Program-made: the position numbers and the translations under genes | The notes under the pieces: generated by a model | Told to the model about the DNA's origin: nothing | Database searches by the model: none | The model's input: only the letters and a program-made list of their open reading frames with translations | Shown: in pieces, positions 8,119 through 15,851 of the stretch | How the letters are laid out: each line of letters starts with the position of its first letter | Position numbering within the stretch: position 1 is the first letter of the stretch | Source of the DNA: Streptomyces sp. YIM 121038 | GTDB taxonomy: Bacteria; Actinomycetota; Actinomycetes; Streptomycetales; Streptomycetaceae | Reading direction: 5' to 3' | Assembly: GCF_006088715.1 (NCBI RefSeq) | Contig: NZ_CP030771.1 | Coordinates: 4,216,001 to 4,280,000 of the forward strand | DNA: 64,000 nucleotides

Positions 8119-9336
8119 CTACCCCCCGCCCGGGGCGGCCCGCACAGCGGCACTGAGGTCAAGGGTCGCCACCGCCCCACCCCCCTCATTGGCGAAGCGC
8201 ACCGAGGCGCCCAAGACCTCCGCCTGCCCCCGCGCGATGGTCAGCCCGAGCCCGAGCCCCGTCTCCCTCGCCCCCGTACGAAACCGCTGCGGCCCCCCGG
8301 CGAGCAGCGCCTCCGGGAACCCGCCCCCCTGGTCCCGCACGGACACCACGCCCCCCTCCACCGCCACCACCACCGGCACCCGCCCGTGCCGCAACGCGTT
8401 GGTGACGAAGTTCGCCACGATCCGCTCGACCCGCCGCGGGTCGGTCGCCACCTCCACGTCCCGCACCACCCGCACGGACACCCCCTCCGCGTCCCCCACC
8501 GCCCCGCCCACGGCCCGCCGCACCACGTCCCCGAGCCCGCACACCTCCGTGCGGACCTCCTCGCCCGCCGCGTCGAGCCGCGCCACCTCGATCACGTCGT
8601 CGACGAGCTCCCGCAGCCGCCCCGCGGCCTCCCGTACGAGCTCGGCGGGGCGCCCCGGCGGCAGCAGCCCCGCCGCCGTGACCATGCCCGCGACGGGCGT
8701 CCGCAGCTCGTGGGCGATGTTCGCGGTGACCTCCCGCTCGGCCCGCAGCCGCGCGGCGAGCGCGTCCGCCATGGTGTTCACGGCGGCGGCGAGCCGGGTG
8801 ATCTCGTCCTTGCCGTGCAGCGGCAGGCGGGCCGTCAGATCGCCGTCCGCGATCCGCTGCGCCGCGTCCGCCTTCGCGGTGAGCCGGCGCCCCAGGCGCG
8901 TCGCGACCAGCAGCCCGGCCACGCACGCGAGCGCGGTGCCGATGCCGCCCGCGGCCCACAGCACCCGGTCCAGATCGCGTACCGTCTCGGTCTCCCAGCG
9001 GTACGGCCACTTCACGGCGACGATCTCGTCGCGGTACCCGCTGGCCGCCCAGAGCTGCGGCACCTTCCCGCTCCGGTCGAGGAACACGCCCCACTTGCCC
9101 GCCCGCGCCGCGTGCGCCAGGGGCCTGGGCAGGTCGGGCGGGTCGATGAGGGTGCGGTCGCCGTCGATCCCGGCCGCGTGGTCCTGCACGGCGGTCCGCA
9201 GCCGCTCCCCGGCCTGGCTGCGCGCGCTGTCGTACTGCGCCTCGACGGTGCGGTGGTGCACGAGCAGCCCGATCACCACGGACACGACGGCCGCCGTGCC
9301 CGCGATGGCCAGGCCGATCTTCGTCCGCAGTCCCAT
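8119..9336 (-). CDS. Sensor histidine kinase (no adjacent response regulator)
   Basis: The 405-residue membrane kinase has a first transmembrane segment at about 8-27 and an extracytoplasmic sensor of roughly 95 residues. A second segment lies at about 127-147, followed by a HAMP linker (148-195). HisKA follows with phospho-acceptor His209 in ANIAHELRTP, then HATPase with N-box NFVTNALRHG and G-boxes VRDQGGGFPE and TGLGLGLTIA. It autophosphorylates in response to an envelope signal. It lies 13 bases downstream of a lipoprotein gene on the same strand, recalling the CseA lipoprotein/CseC kinase pairing, but no response-regulator gene lies on either side, so its partner must be elsewhere. Confidence 0.9.
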   Translation of the reverse strand: MGLRTKIGLAIAGTAAVVSVVIGLLVHHRTVEAQYDSARSQAGERLRTAVQDHAAGIDGDRTLIDPPDLPRPLAHAARAGKWGVFLDRSGKVPQLWAASGYRDEIVAVKWPYRWETETVRDLDRVLWAAGGIGTALACVAGLLVATRLGRRLTAKADAAQRIADGDLTARLPLHGKDEITRLAAAVNTMADALAARLRAEREVTANIAHELRTPVAGMVTAAGLLPPGRPAELVREAAGRLRELVDDVIEVARLDAAGEEVRTEVCGLGDVVRRAVGGAVGDAEGVSVRVVRDVEVATDPRRVERIVANFVTNALRHGRVPVVVAVEGGVVSVRDQGGGFPEALLAGGPQRFRTGARETGLGLGLTIARGQAEVLGASVRFANEGGGAVATLDLSAAVRAAPGGG

Positions 9337-9349
9337 GGGCGCCCCGGCC

Positions 9350-9814
9350 TCAGAAGTCCGGCGCCATCAGCCGGATGCCCTGGAACTGCACGTTCACGGC
9401 GGCGGGCGGCAGCGCCTCGGGCTTCGCGGGCTCGACGGTCGCCCGCCGGTAGTAGGCGGCGGAGTCCTCCCGCTCGACCCCGCTGAGCGTCAGCGTCGCC
9501 TCGTACGGCTCCCGGCCGCAGCCCGGCAGGCACCAGCTGCCGCTGAGCCGCCCCGTGGCCCGCGCGGTGGGCCCGCCCCAGTCCTTCCAGCGCAGCGAGG
9601 ACATGGCCACGTCGTCGGTGACGCCGAAGGCCGTGGGCCGCTGGAGGGGCCGCGCGAGCGCGTCGGCGACGTACACCGGACCGCTGATCCGCGTCGGCTT
9701 GAGCGCGGAGCCCTCGACGTGCAGCCCCTCGTGCTCCGCGCAGCCCCCGGCGAGCACGACGGCCAGCGCCGTCCCGCCGACGGCTCCGGCACGCCTCCTC
9801 CAGCTGCCCCGCAT
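9350..9814 (-). CDS. Putative lipoprotein upstream of the histidine kinase
   Basis: About 154 residues. The N terminus MRGSWRRRAGAVGG, then TALAVVLAGGC, is a positively charged, hydrophobic export signal ending at a cysteine. The lipobox is imperfect (Ala rather than Leu at -3). The mature domain is predicted to be mostly beta strand, with one further cysteine pair (WCLPGCG). No domain family is recognised. The kinase gene follows after 13 bases, which suggests the lipoprotein feeds into or modulates its sensing. A start 11 codons earlier is possible, but it would put WGDRYIWG before the signal peptide. Confidence 0.7.
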   Translation of the reverse strand: MRGSWRRRAGAVGGTALAVVLAGGCAEHEGLHVEGSALKPTRISGPVYVADALARPLQRPTAFGVTDDVAMSSLRWKDWGGPTARATGRLSGSWCLPGCGREPYEATLTLSGVEREDSAAYYRRATVEPAKPEALPPAAVNVQFQGIRLMAPDF

Positions 9815-9845
9815 GCCCCAAATGTAACGATCACCCCATTGGGGC
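9815..9845. promoter_or_regulatory. Inverted repeat at the start of the lipoprotein gene
   Basis: GCCCCAA (9815-9821) and TTGGGGC (9839-9845) are perfect 7-bp inverted arms separated by 17 bases, immediately upstream of the ATG at 9814. The right arm also forms CCCCA-T-TGGGG with neighbouring bases. It could be an operator for the lipoprotein-kinase pair. Confidence 0.4.
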
Positions 9846-9898
9846 ACGCGCGGAGACCAGCCGGAGGAGGGACGCCCGGCCCCGGGGCCCTCCCCGGC

Positions 9899-10606
9899 CT
9901 AGAACGACTCCGCCAGCTCCCCCACCGCGTCGCGGGCCCCGGCGAGCGACCGCTCCCCGAGCTCGCGGAACCGCCCCAGCGCCGGAATGTCCGCGGCCCG
10001 CGTCAGCTCGGCCCGCACCACGCGCAGGTTCTCCTCGGCCACCCCGAGCTGCGCGAAGTACGCCCGCAGATACGGCAGCTGGAAGTCGCACCCCTCGCGC
10101 GGGGTGCCGGGACCGTAGCCGCCCCCGCACGCGGCGGCCACCACCACCCGGGTCCGGGCGAGCAGCGGCCGCCCGCTGTCCGGGTCGGCGTACGCGCCGG
10201 GGAAGGAGACCCGGTCGATCCAGGCCTTCAGGGCGGCGGAGACGGAGAAGTTGTACATGGGAGCCCCGACGAGCAGCGTCGTGGCCGCCCGCACCTGGGT
10301 GACCAGCGGCAGCGTCGCCGCCCACTCCCGCTCCTCGTCGGCCCCCTCGGCCAGCGCGGCCACCTTCTCCAGGGGCAGCGCGCCCTGCCGCTCCGCCCGT
10401 GTCCCGAGCCGGACGTACCCCTCGCCGACGAGCGGTACGGGCTCCGCGGTCAGGTCCCGGTACCGGTACTCCGCGCCCGGGTGCCGGGCCAGCCAGCCGC
10501 GCGCGTACGCGGCGCCGAGGGCGCGGGTCACCGAACCGTCGCTCCGGTCGGCACTCGAATCCAGGTGCAGCAGCACCGGTGCCTCGGTCCGTACGGCCTC
10601 ATCCAT
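9899..10606 (-). CDS. azoR: FMN-dependent NADH:azoreductase / quinone reductase
   Basis: The 235-residue flavodoxin-fold enzyme has the phosphate-binding start LLHLDSSADRSDGSVTR, the FMN-contacting motif GAPMYNFSVSAALKAWIDRV and a third FMN contact in AACGGGYGPG. It takes electrons from NADH to reduce quinones and azo dyes in two-electron steps, protecting against quinone stress. It is divergent from an ECF sigma factor gene. Between them lie two interleaved ECF-like promoters, one facing each gene, which points to control by that sigma factor. Confidence 0.9.
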   Translation of the reverse strand: MDEAVRTEAPVLLHLDSSADRSDGSVTRALGAAYARGWLARHPGAEYRYRDLTAEPVPLVGEGYVRLGTRAERQGALPLEKVAALAEGADEEREWAATLPLVTQVRAATTLLVGAPMYNFSVSAALKAWIDRVSFPGAYADPDSGRPLLARTRVVVAAACGGGYGPGTPREGCDFQLPYLRAYFAQLGVAEENLRVVRAELTRAADIPALGRFRELGERSLAGARDAVGELAESF

Positions 10607-10619
10607 GTCTGTTCACTCC

Positions 10620-10646
10620 TGTCACCACAAGGTGGTTGGCTACGTC
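10620..10646 (+). promoter_or_regulatory. ECF-type promoter facing the sigma factor gene
   Basis: TGTCACC at 10620-10626 and CGTC at 10643-10646 are separated by exactly 16 bases. From memory, this matches the ECF41-group target form TGTCACA-N16-CGTC. The sigma gene starts 36 bases further on, so this suggests autoregulation. Confidence 0.65.
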
Positions 10647-10654
10647 ACGGCCCT

Positions 10655-10681
10655 GACGGAGCGACCCGGGAAAAGGTGACC
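10655..10681 (-). promoter_or_regulatory. ECF-type promoter facing azoR
   Basis: On the minus strand GGTCACC (10681-10675) and CGTC (10658-10655) are again spaced by exactly 16 bases. Transcription would start near 10648, about 40 bases before the azoR ATG. The -35 element overlaps the ribosome site AAGGTGA of the divergent sigma factor gene. Confidence 0.65.
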
Positions 10682-10682
10682 G

Positions 10683-11576
10683 ATGGACGAGCGGCACGAG
10701 GCGGACGGCCTCGCGGACCTCTTCGAGACGCACCGCGGCCGCCTGCGGGCCGTCGCGTACCGCATGCTCGGCTCCGCCACCGAGGCCGACGACGCCGTGC
10801 AGGAGACCTGGCTGCGGCTCGGCCGCACCGACGTCACGGGCGTCGAGAACCTGCCGGGCTGGCTGACCACGGTCGTCTCCCGCGTCTGCCTCGACATGCT
10901 GCGCACGCGCGCGTCGCGCCGCGAGGCCTTCCTGTCCGACGAAGGCGCCCTCGACCGCGTCCCCGGCCGCACCACGCCGACCCCCGAGGAAGAGGCCGTC
11001 CTGGTCGAGTCCGTGGGGCGCGCCCTGCTCGTGGTCCTGGACACGCTCGGCCCCGCCGAACGGGTCGCGTTCGTGCTGCACGACACCTTCGCGGTGCCCT
11101 TCGACCGGATCGCCCCCATCGTGGAGCGCTCCACCGTCGCCACGAAGAAGCTGGCGAGCCGCGCCCGCCACAAGGTCCGCGGCACCCCCGCCCTGCCCGG
11201 CGCGGAGCTGGCCCGGCACCGGGACGTCGTGGAGGCCTTCCTCAGCGCGGCCCGCGGCGGCGACCTCACCGCCCTGCTCGCGGTCCTGGCCCCCGACGTC
11301 GTCCGCCGCGCCGAGGCCGCGGCGCTGCCCGCGCGCACGCCGCCGGAGATCCGCGGCGCCGACGCCGTCGCCCGCGAGACGGTGGTGCTCGCCCGCAACG
11401 CCCGGTTCGCCGCCCCGGCCCTGGTCAACGGCCGCCCCGGCCTGGTCGTGGCCCCCCACGGCCGGCTGCGCCTGGCCCTGACCGTCACCGTCGAGTCCGG
11501 CCGCGTCACGGCGTACGAGGTGATCGCCACCCCGTCCCGCCTGCGCGCGCTCGACCTCGCGCTCCTGCCGGACTGA
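10683..11576 (+). CDS. sigJ: ECF sigma factor with C-terminal SnoaL-like domain (SigJ type)
   Basis: The 297-residue protein has sigma region 2 at about 10-75 (AYRMLGSATEADDAVQETWL) and region 4 at about 115-170 (VAFVLHDTFAVPFDRIAPI, then RSTVATKKLASRAR). A ~115-residue SnoaL/NTF2-like domain (VVEAFLSAARGGDLTALLAVL to the end) follows. This layout is that of the SigJ/ECF41 group, which has no separate anti-sigma factor and is controlled by its own C-terminal domain. The family's DGGGK-type motif is not evident, so the exact subgroup is open. It has its own ECF-like promoter and faces azoR. Confidence 0.88.
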   Translation: MDERHEADGLADLFETHRGRLRAVAYRMLGSATEADDAVQETWLRLGRTDVTGVENLPGWLTTVVSRVCLDMLRTRASRREAFLSDEGALDRVPGRTTPTPEEEAVLVESVGRALLVVLDTLGPAERVAFVLHDTFAVPFDRIAPIVERSTVATKKLASRARHKVRGTPALPGAELARHRDVVEAFLSAARGGDLTALLAVLAPDVVRRAEAAALPARTPPEIRGADAVARETVVLARNARFAAPALVNGRPGLVVAPHGRLRLALTVTVESGRVTAYEVIATPSRLRALDLALLPD

Positions 11577-11607
11577 GGCCCGCCGGGCCCCGTACGGACA
11601 CGGCTGC

Positions 11608-11659
11608 GCGGGATCGACGCCTGGCGGAAGCCACGTTCCCGCAGGTCAGTCGATCCCGC
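11608..11659. terminator. Bidirectional hairpin between sigJ and quinone oxidoreductase
   Basis: GCGGGATCGAC (11608-11618) pairs perfectly over 11 bases with GTCGATCCCGC (11649-11659) around a 30-base loop. It sits between the converging sigJ and oxidoreductase genes, so it can terminate both. Confidence 0.65.
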
Positions 11660-11667
11660 CGGTGGCC

Positions 11668-12639
11668 CTAGGGGATGACGAGTAGCTTGCCGGTGGTACG
11701 CCGAGCCTCCAGATCGCGGTGAGCCCGGGCGGCCTCGGCGAGCGGGTAGCGGGCCGTCACGGTGGTCTCGAGCGCCTTGGTGCGCACCAATTCAAGGACG
11801 TCGGCGGCGCGTCGGAGCAGCTCGGACCGGTCGGCGATGAAGTGCCCGAGGCTCGGCCGGATCAGGGTCAGCGAACCGCCCTGGGCGAGCCGCATGGGGT
11901 CGAAGGGCGGCACCGCACCACTCGCGGCGCCGAAGAGCACCAGGTGGCCGCGGGGTCGCAGGCTGGCGAGGCTCGCATCGAAGGTGTCCCTGCCGACGCC
12001 GTCGAAGACGACGGGCAGGCCCTGGCCGCCGTGGAGCCGCTTCACCTCGGCCGCGAGATCGTCCACCGCGGAGTAGAGGATCACCTCGGCGGCCCCGGCG
12101 CGCCGCGCCAGCTGGGCCTTCTCCGGTGTCGAGGTCGTGCCGATCACTCGGCCGCCGAGATGGGTGATGAGCTGGGTCAGCACAAGCCCCATGCCACCGG
12201 CGGCAGCGTGCACGAGCACCGTGTCGCCCGGCTGGACCGGATAGGCGTCCTTGACGAGGTAGTGCGCCGTCATGCCCTGCAGCAGCACGGCGGCGGCGGC
12301 CTCGAAGCCGACGCCGTCGGGCAGGGGCACGAGCCGGGAGGAGTCCACGACGGCCCGCTCGGCATAGGTGCCGGGAATCTCCACCCAGCCGACCCGGTCT
12401 CCCACAGCGACGTGGGTGACGCCGGGTCCGACCTCGAGGACCGTGCCCGCGCCCTCAGTGCCCGGGGTGAAGGGCAGCGGGAGGGTGTACCGGCCCTGGC
12501 GGTGGTACACGTCGAGGAAGTTGACGCCGGACGCGGCGACCTCCACGACCGCCTGGCCCGGGCCCGGCGTCGGTTGATCCATGTCGACCAGGCGCAGCAC
12601 CTCGGGACCGCCCACTTCGGAAACCTGAATCGCTCGCAT
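11668..12639 (-). CDS. qor: NADPH:quinone oxidoreductase, zinc-independent
   Basis: The 323-residue medium-chain dehydrogenase/reductase begins MRAIQVSEVGGPEVL, the usual start of quinone oxidoreductases. The GroES-like N-terminal half contains GTEGAGTVLEVGPGV, and the nucleotide-binding motif is VLVHAAAGGMGLVL. The catalytic and structural zinc cysteines of alcohol dehydrogenases are absent. It reduces quinones with NADPH. AGGAGG precedes the ATG, and an exact sigma-R promoter (12672-12698) lies 33 bases upstream, so it is probably induced by thiol-oxidative or electrophile stress. It converges with sigJ. Confidence 0.92.
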   Translation of the reverse strand: MRAIQVSEVGGPEVLRLVDMDQPTPGPGQAVVEVAASGVNFLDVYHRQGRYTLPLPFTPGTEGAGTVLEVGPGVTHVAVGDRVGWVEIPGTYAERAVVDSSRLVPLPDGVGFEAAAAVLLQGMTAHYLVKDAYPVQPGDTVLVHAAAGGMGLVLTQLITHLGGRVIGTTSTPEKAQLARRAGAAEVILYSAVDDLAAEVKRLHGGQGLPVVFDGVGRDTFDASLASLRPRGHLVLFGAASGAVPPFDPMRLAQGGSLTLIRPSLGHFIADRSELLRRAADVLELVRTKALETTVTARYPLAEAARAHRDLEARRTTGKLLVIP

Positions 12640-12671
12640 GACCCCTCCTGGAACGGCTGACTTCCCTCACC

Positions 12672-12698
12672 AACTCCGGTCGTGGCGATCCGATTCCC
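12672..12698 (-). promoter_or_regulatory. Sigma-R promoter of the quinone oxidoreductase
   Basis: On the minus strand GGGAAT (12698-12693) is followed after exactly 18 bases by GTT (12674-12672). This is the S. coelicolor sigma-R consensus GGGAAT-N18-GTT. The start codon is 33 bases downstream with a good ribosome site between. Confidence 0.75.
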
Positions 12699-12846
12699 GC
12701 TCGCGGTGAGGTGTCGTACCGACGCAGGACGAACCATCACACACGACGATCACGGCACCACACCGCCGCAGGGCAACGCGTCCACGGCTGCGGATCGCCG
12801 TCATCGCTCACCCTGAACAGCCTCGAACAGACCCCGGAAACGACGA

Positions 12847-12880
12847 AGATCCCGCGCGATCATGATGATCGCCGGGATCT
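12847..12880. terminator. Hairpin downstream of tRNA-Ala
   Basis: GATCCCG (12848-12854) pairs with CGGGATC (12873-12879), and GCGATCA (12856-12862) pairs with TGATCGC (12866-12872), leaving a one-base bulge and a 3-base loop. It lies about 40 bases beyond the tRNA 3' end on the minus strand. A second, shorter stem, CTTGAG-CCAA-CTCAAG at 12892-12907, lies closer to the tRNA. Confidence 0.65.
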
Positions 12881-12920
12881 CGTCAACCGACCTTGAGCCA
12901 ACTCAAGAACGGCTGTGCAG

Positions 12921-12994
12921 TGGACCTGAGGGGATTTGAACCCCTGGCCCCCTCGATGCGAACGAGGTGCGCTACCGGACTGCGCCACAGGCCC
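12921..12994 (-). tRNA. tRNA-Ala (anticodon CGC)
   Basis: The 74-nt cloverleaf has acceptor GGGCCTG paired with CAGGTCC and discriminator A. The G3:U70 pair that defines alanine identity is present. The anticodon loop TTCGCAT gives anticodon CGC for GCG codons, and the T-loop is GGTTCAAATCC. The 3' CCA is not encoded. No element is inserted next to it. Confidence 0.97.
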
Positions 12995-13107
12995 TTGCAA
13001 CGAGTGAAACTCTAGCACCCCCACGGGGGTGCTTGGAAATCCGTTCCCCGCTGGTCAGCGAGCGGGACCCCGCGACGGCGCGACGGGGTCCCGGGGTGTG
13101 CCGCCGG

Positions 13108-14391
13108 TCACTCGTTCGCGGCGCGCGGGCGGCCGTCGGCGGAGGCGCCGTCGTCGTACTGGTCGAACAGCGGGGTGCGGCCGCGCTCGCGGGAGCGGCG
13201 GGCGGACGCGGCCCTGCGGGCGTCGCTGCGGGCGTCGTCCCCGGCGGCCTCGGCGCGCTCCTCCCGCTCCGGGTGCTCCTGCTCGGCGCGCTCGGCCCCG
13301 TCCCGCCCGGCGCGGTCCGCCGTGCCGTCCGCGGCCGGTTCCGCCGTGCTCGACCGGGCCGAGCTCCAGGTGTCGGGCGCGCCCAGGTCGACGCTGCCGG
13401 TGGCGCGCGGGGCGACCGGGGCCGTCACGTACGTCGGAAGGGGCACCGGGACCGGGTCCCAGCTGTCGCCGCGGGCGGGGCCGTGCCGCCGCTCGCGCTG
13501 CTGGTCGACCCACTCGGCGTGGTCGGTCTGCTCGACGAGCGCGCGCCGGTCGGCGGCGAGCGCGGACAGACCGGGGTCGGCCTCCGGGACGGGCTCCTCG
13601 GCGACGGGCTCGGCACCGCGCTCGGGCCTGCGCGGCTGCCGCTCGCGCAGCTGCCGTGCGGCGGCCTCGGCCCGGCGCCGGTCCATCGTGTACGTGAAGC
13701 GCCGCCGCTCCTGGCGGCGCAGATAGACGATGTACGCGCTCAGCAGCGCCGCGGGCACGCCGGGCACCCACAGGAGCCCCACGCCGCCGACCGCGGCGAC
13801 GACCGCGGCGAGCGTGAAGGCGAGGAACAGCATCACGGTGGTGCGGCGGCGGCGCGCGAGGACCTTGGAGCGCCGGGCCCGGGCCGCGGCCTCGGCGGCA
13901 CCGCGGGCGGCCTGCCGGTCGGCCGCCGCGCCGCGGGGGTTCCCGCGGTGGGCCTGCTGCCGGTCGGGGGCCTGCCGGTCGGGGCCCCTGCGCCGGTCCG
14001 CGGCGTCCGGCGCGGACGGCTGCCGGCCGTGCGGCTCCGTGTCCACGCCCGCCTGGGACCGGGGCCGTTGCCGCCCCGTCGCCCGGCCGCGGGGCTCGGT
14101 CGCCACGTCCTCGTCCGGGAGCATGGCGAAGGCCCGGACGTCCACCGAGTCGGTGGCGGCGTCCGGTTCGGCGCGCGACTCCTCCTCGGACGAGTCGGAC
14201 GTACGCGCGCGCAGGTCCTTGGCGTATCGGCGCTCCATGCCCGCCCGTCCGGACAGCAGCCGGATGGCGGTGCTGAAGCGTTCCGTCGGACGGGCTTCAT
14301 TGAGCTCGTCCTGCCTACGGAGCCACATCGGCACCAAGTAGGCGGCCCAGGCCCCGACGATGACTGCGTAGAAGAGGCCGCTGCTGCTCAC
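13108..14391 (-). CDS. sepX: SepX / GlpR-type division membrane protein
   Basis: The 427-residue protein starts MSSSGLFYAVIVGAWAAYLV, a transmembrane helix at about 4-24. A long charged linker rich in R, A, P and D follows, then two hydrophobic helices near 190-235 (TVMLFLAFTLAAVVAAVGGV and VPAALLSAYIVYL), and a disordered acidic/arginine-rich tail. From memory this is the layout of SepX, needed for Streptomyces septation, and of GlpR, the membrane receptor of the gephyrin-like Glp protein in Corynebacterium. The cluster galU-glp-rimJ-sepX matches Rv0993-Rv0996 of M. tuberculosis. GTG start with GTGAGG upstream. Confidence rests on layout and synteny. Confidence 0.8.
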   Translation of the reverse strand: MSSSGLFYAVIVGAWAAYLVPMWLRRQDELNEARPTERFSTAIRLLSGRAGMERRYAKDLRARTSDSSEEESRAEPDAATDSVDVRAFAMLPDEDVATEPRGRATGRQRPRSQAGVDTEPHGRQPSAPDAADRRRGPDRQAPDRQQAHRGNPRGAAADRQAARGAAEAAARARRSKVLARRRRTTVMLFLAFTLAAVVAAVGGVGLLWVPGVPAALLSAYIVYLRRQERRRFTYTMDRRRAEAAARQLRERQPRRPERGAEPVAEEPVPEADPGLSALAADRRALVEQTDHAEWVDQQRERRHGPARGDSWDPVPVPLPTYVTAPVAPRATGSVDLGAPDTWSSARSSTAEPAADGTADRAGRDGAERAEQEHPEREERAEAAGDDARSDARRAASARRSRERGRTPLFDQYDDGASADGRPRAANE

Positions 14392-14697
14392 GCCTCACAC
14401 GGTAGAGGGGTTTTGTCGAGGCCATCCGCCAATTGGGCCGGTGTGTCGCACGATCTGGCTGATATCTCAAACTTTTTTTGCGACTGATGCGATCAACAGG
14501 CCGCGCCCGCAAGGAATTTAACGGTCACTCACCGAGCAATTTCGAACAGGTATTTCATTTATGAGAGAGGCAGCATCCGCGCCCCGCGGCCACCGCGGAG
14601 CGCCAACTCGCCCCGTCCGCGCGCCGAAGCACCCAGGTGAGCACCCTCCTCGACCGCTCCGGACGAGGCGTTGCGCCTGCGCCGCGCACACGCTCCG
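14392..14697. other. AT-rich intergenic region upstream of sepX
   Basis: No gene is seen here. Bases 14461-14570 are strikingly AT-rich for this chromosome (runs such as AACTTTTTTTGCG and GGTATTTCATTTATG). The region likely holds the sepX promoter and perhaps sites for an AT-seeking nucleoid protein such as Lsr2. Bases 14571-14697 return to normal GC content. Confidence 0.5.
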
Positions 14698-15321
14698 CTA
14701 CGCGGTGTGCCGTGGCCGGGCCCGGTGCCAGCGGTGCAGCAGGCCCTCCGGGACCTCCTCCGCGGTGAGCGCGAACACGAGGTGGTCGCGCCAGGCCCCG
14801 TCGATGTGAAGATATCGTGGACGAAGCCCCTCCTCACGGAATCCGAGTTTCTCCACGACCCGGCGGCTCGGCGCGTTCTCCGGCCGAATGCAGACCTCGA
14901 CGCGGTGCAGCCCGACCGTCCGGAAGCAGTGGTCGACCACGAGCGCCACGGCGGTCGGCATCACCCCGCGCCCCGCGACGGACTCGTCCACCCAGTACCC
15001 GACGTGCCCGGAGCACATCGAGCCCCAGGTGATCCCGGCGACCGTCAACTGCCCGACGAGCCGCCCCTGGTACTCGATGACGAACGGCAGCATCCGGCCC
15101 GCGCCGGCCTCCGCCCGCAGGTGCCGGACCATCTGGCGGTACGTGGGCCGGTGCGCGACCGGGCCGCCGGGCGTGGGCGGCGGAATCGTGGCCTCCCAGG
15201 GGCGCAGCCAGTCGCGGTTGCGCCGGTTGACCTCGCGCCAGGCGCGCTGGTCACGCAGCTTTATGGGGCGGAGGGTGACATCACCGTCCGTCAGCTCGGC
15301 GGGCCAGCTGGGGGCGTTCAG
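14698..15321 (-). CDS. rimJ: RimJ/RimL-type GNAT acetyltransferase (CTG start)
   Basis: The 207-residue acetyltransferase has motifs PIKLRDQRAW and NRRNRDWLRPWE typical of the RimJ/RimL branch. It also has the acetyl-CoA site DESVAGRGVMPTAVALV and NAPSRRVVEKLGFREEG. It may acetylate a protein N terminus or aminoacyl substrate. The conserved N terminus ([20 protein letters not shown]) can only be reached from a CTG at 15321 whose TG overlaps the mogA stop as CTGA; no ATG, GTG or TTG is available upstream, and the first internal ATG (15132) would delete a third of the domain. It lies in the glp/sepX cluster. Confidence 0.82.
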   Translation of the reverse strand: MNAPSWPAELTDGDVTLRPIKLRDQRAWREVNRRNRDWLRPWEATIPPPTPGGPVAHRPTYRQMVRHLRAEAGAGRMLPFVIEYQGRLVGQLTVAGITWGSMCSGHVGYWVDESVAGRGVMPTAVALVVDHCFRTVGLHRVEVCIRPENAPSRRVVEKLGFREEGLRPRYLHIDGAWRDHLVFALTAEEVPEGLLHRWHRARPRHTA

Positions 15322-15851
15322 CTCGCACCCCCGTCGGTTCTCGGATGGTCGCCGCCGCGCAGCTGGTCGACGGCGTGCCGCAGCAGCGGCCCCAGGACCG
15401 CGAGGCCGTCGCGCACCCCGCCGCTGGAGCCGGGCAGGTTCACGATCAGGGTGCGGCCCGCGACCCCGGCCAGGCCCCGGGAGAGCGCGGCCGTGGGCAC
15501 CTTCTCGCGGCCGTACGCCCGGATCGCCTCCGGGATGCCCGGCACCTCGTGGTCGAGGACGCCGCGGGTCGCCTCGGGCGTGCGGTCGGTGGGCGAGACG
15601 CCGGTGCCGCCGGTGGTGAGGATGACGTCGTACCCGGCCTCGACCCCGGCGCGCAGGGCCCGCGCCACGGGGTCGCCGTCGGGCACCACCCGGGGGCCGT
15701 CGACGGCGAAGCCGAGCGCGGCGAGCCCCTCGGCGAGGATCGGTCCGCCCGTGTCCGCGTAGACACCGGCGGCGGCGCGGTTGGACGCGGTGACGACGAG
15801 TGCGCGGTACGGGGCCGGGGAGCCCGGGGCGGCGCCGGTGGAGGCGCTCAC
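15318..15851 (-). CDS. mogA: MogA/MoaB family molybdopterin adenylyltransferase
   Basis: The 177-residue protein has the MogA/MoaB core: [50 protein letters not shown] and [13 protein letters not shown]. It activates molybdopterin by adenylation before molybdenum insertion. The GTG start overlaps the moaC stop (GTGA), and its stop overlaps the rimJ CTG start. In this cluster it sits between moaC and rimJ, downstream of moeA. Confidence 0.93.
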   Translation of the reverse strand: MSASTGAAPGSPAPYRALVVTASNRAAAGVYADTGGPILAEGLAALGFAVDGPRVVPDGDPVARALRAGVEAGYDVILTTGGTGVSPTDRTPEATRGVLDHEVPGIPEAIRAYGREKVPTAALSRGLAGVAGRTLIVNLPGSSGGVRDGLAVLGPLLRHAVDQLRGGDHPRTDGGAS

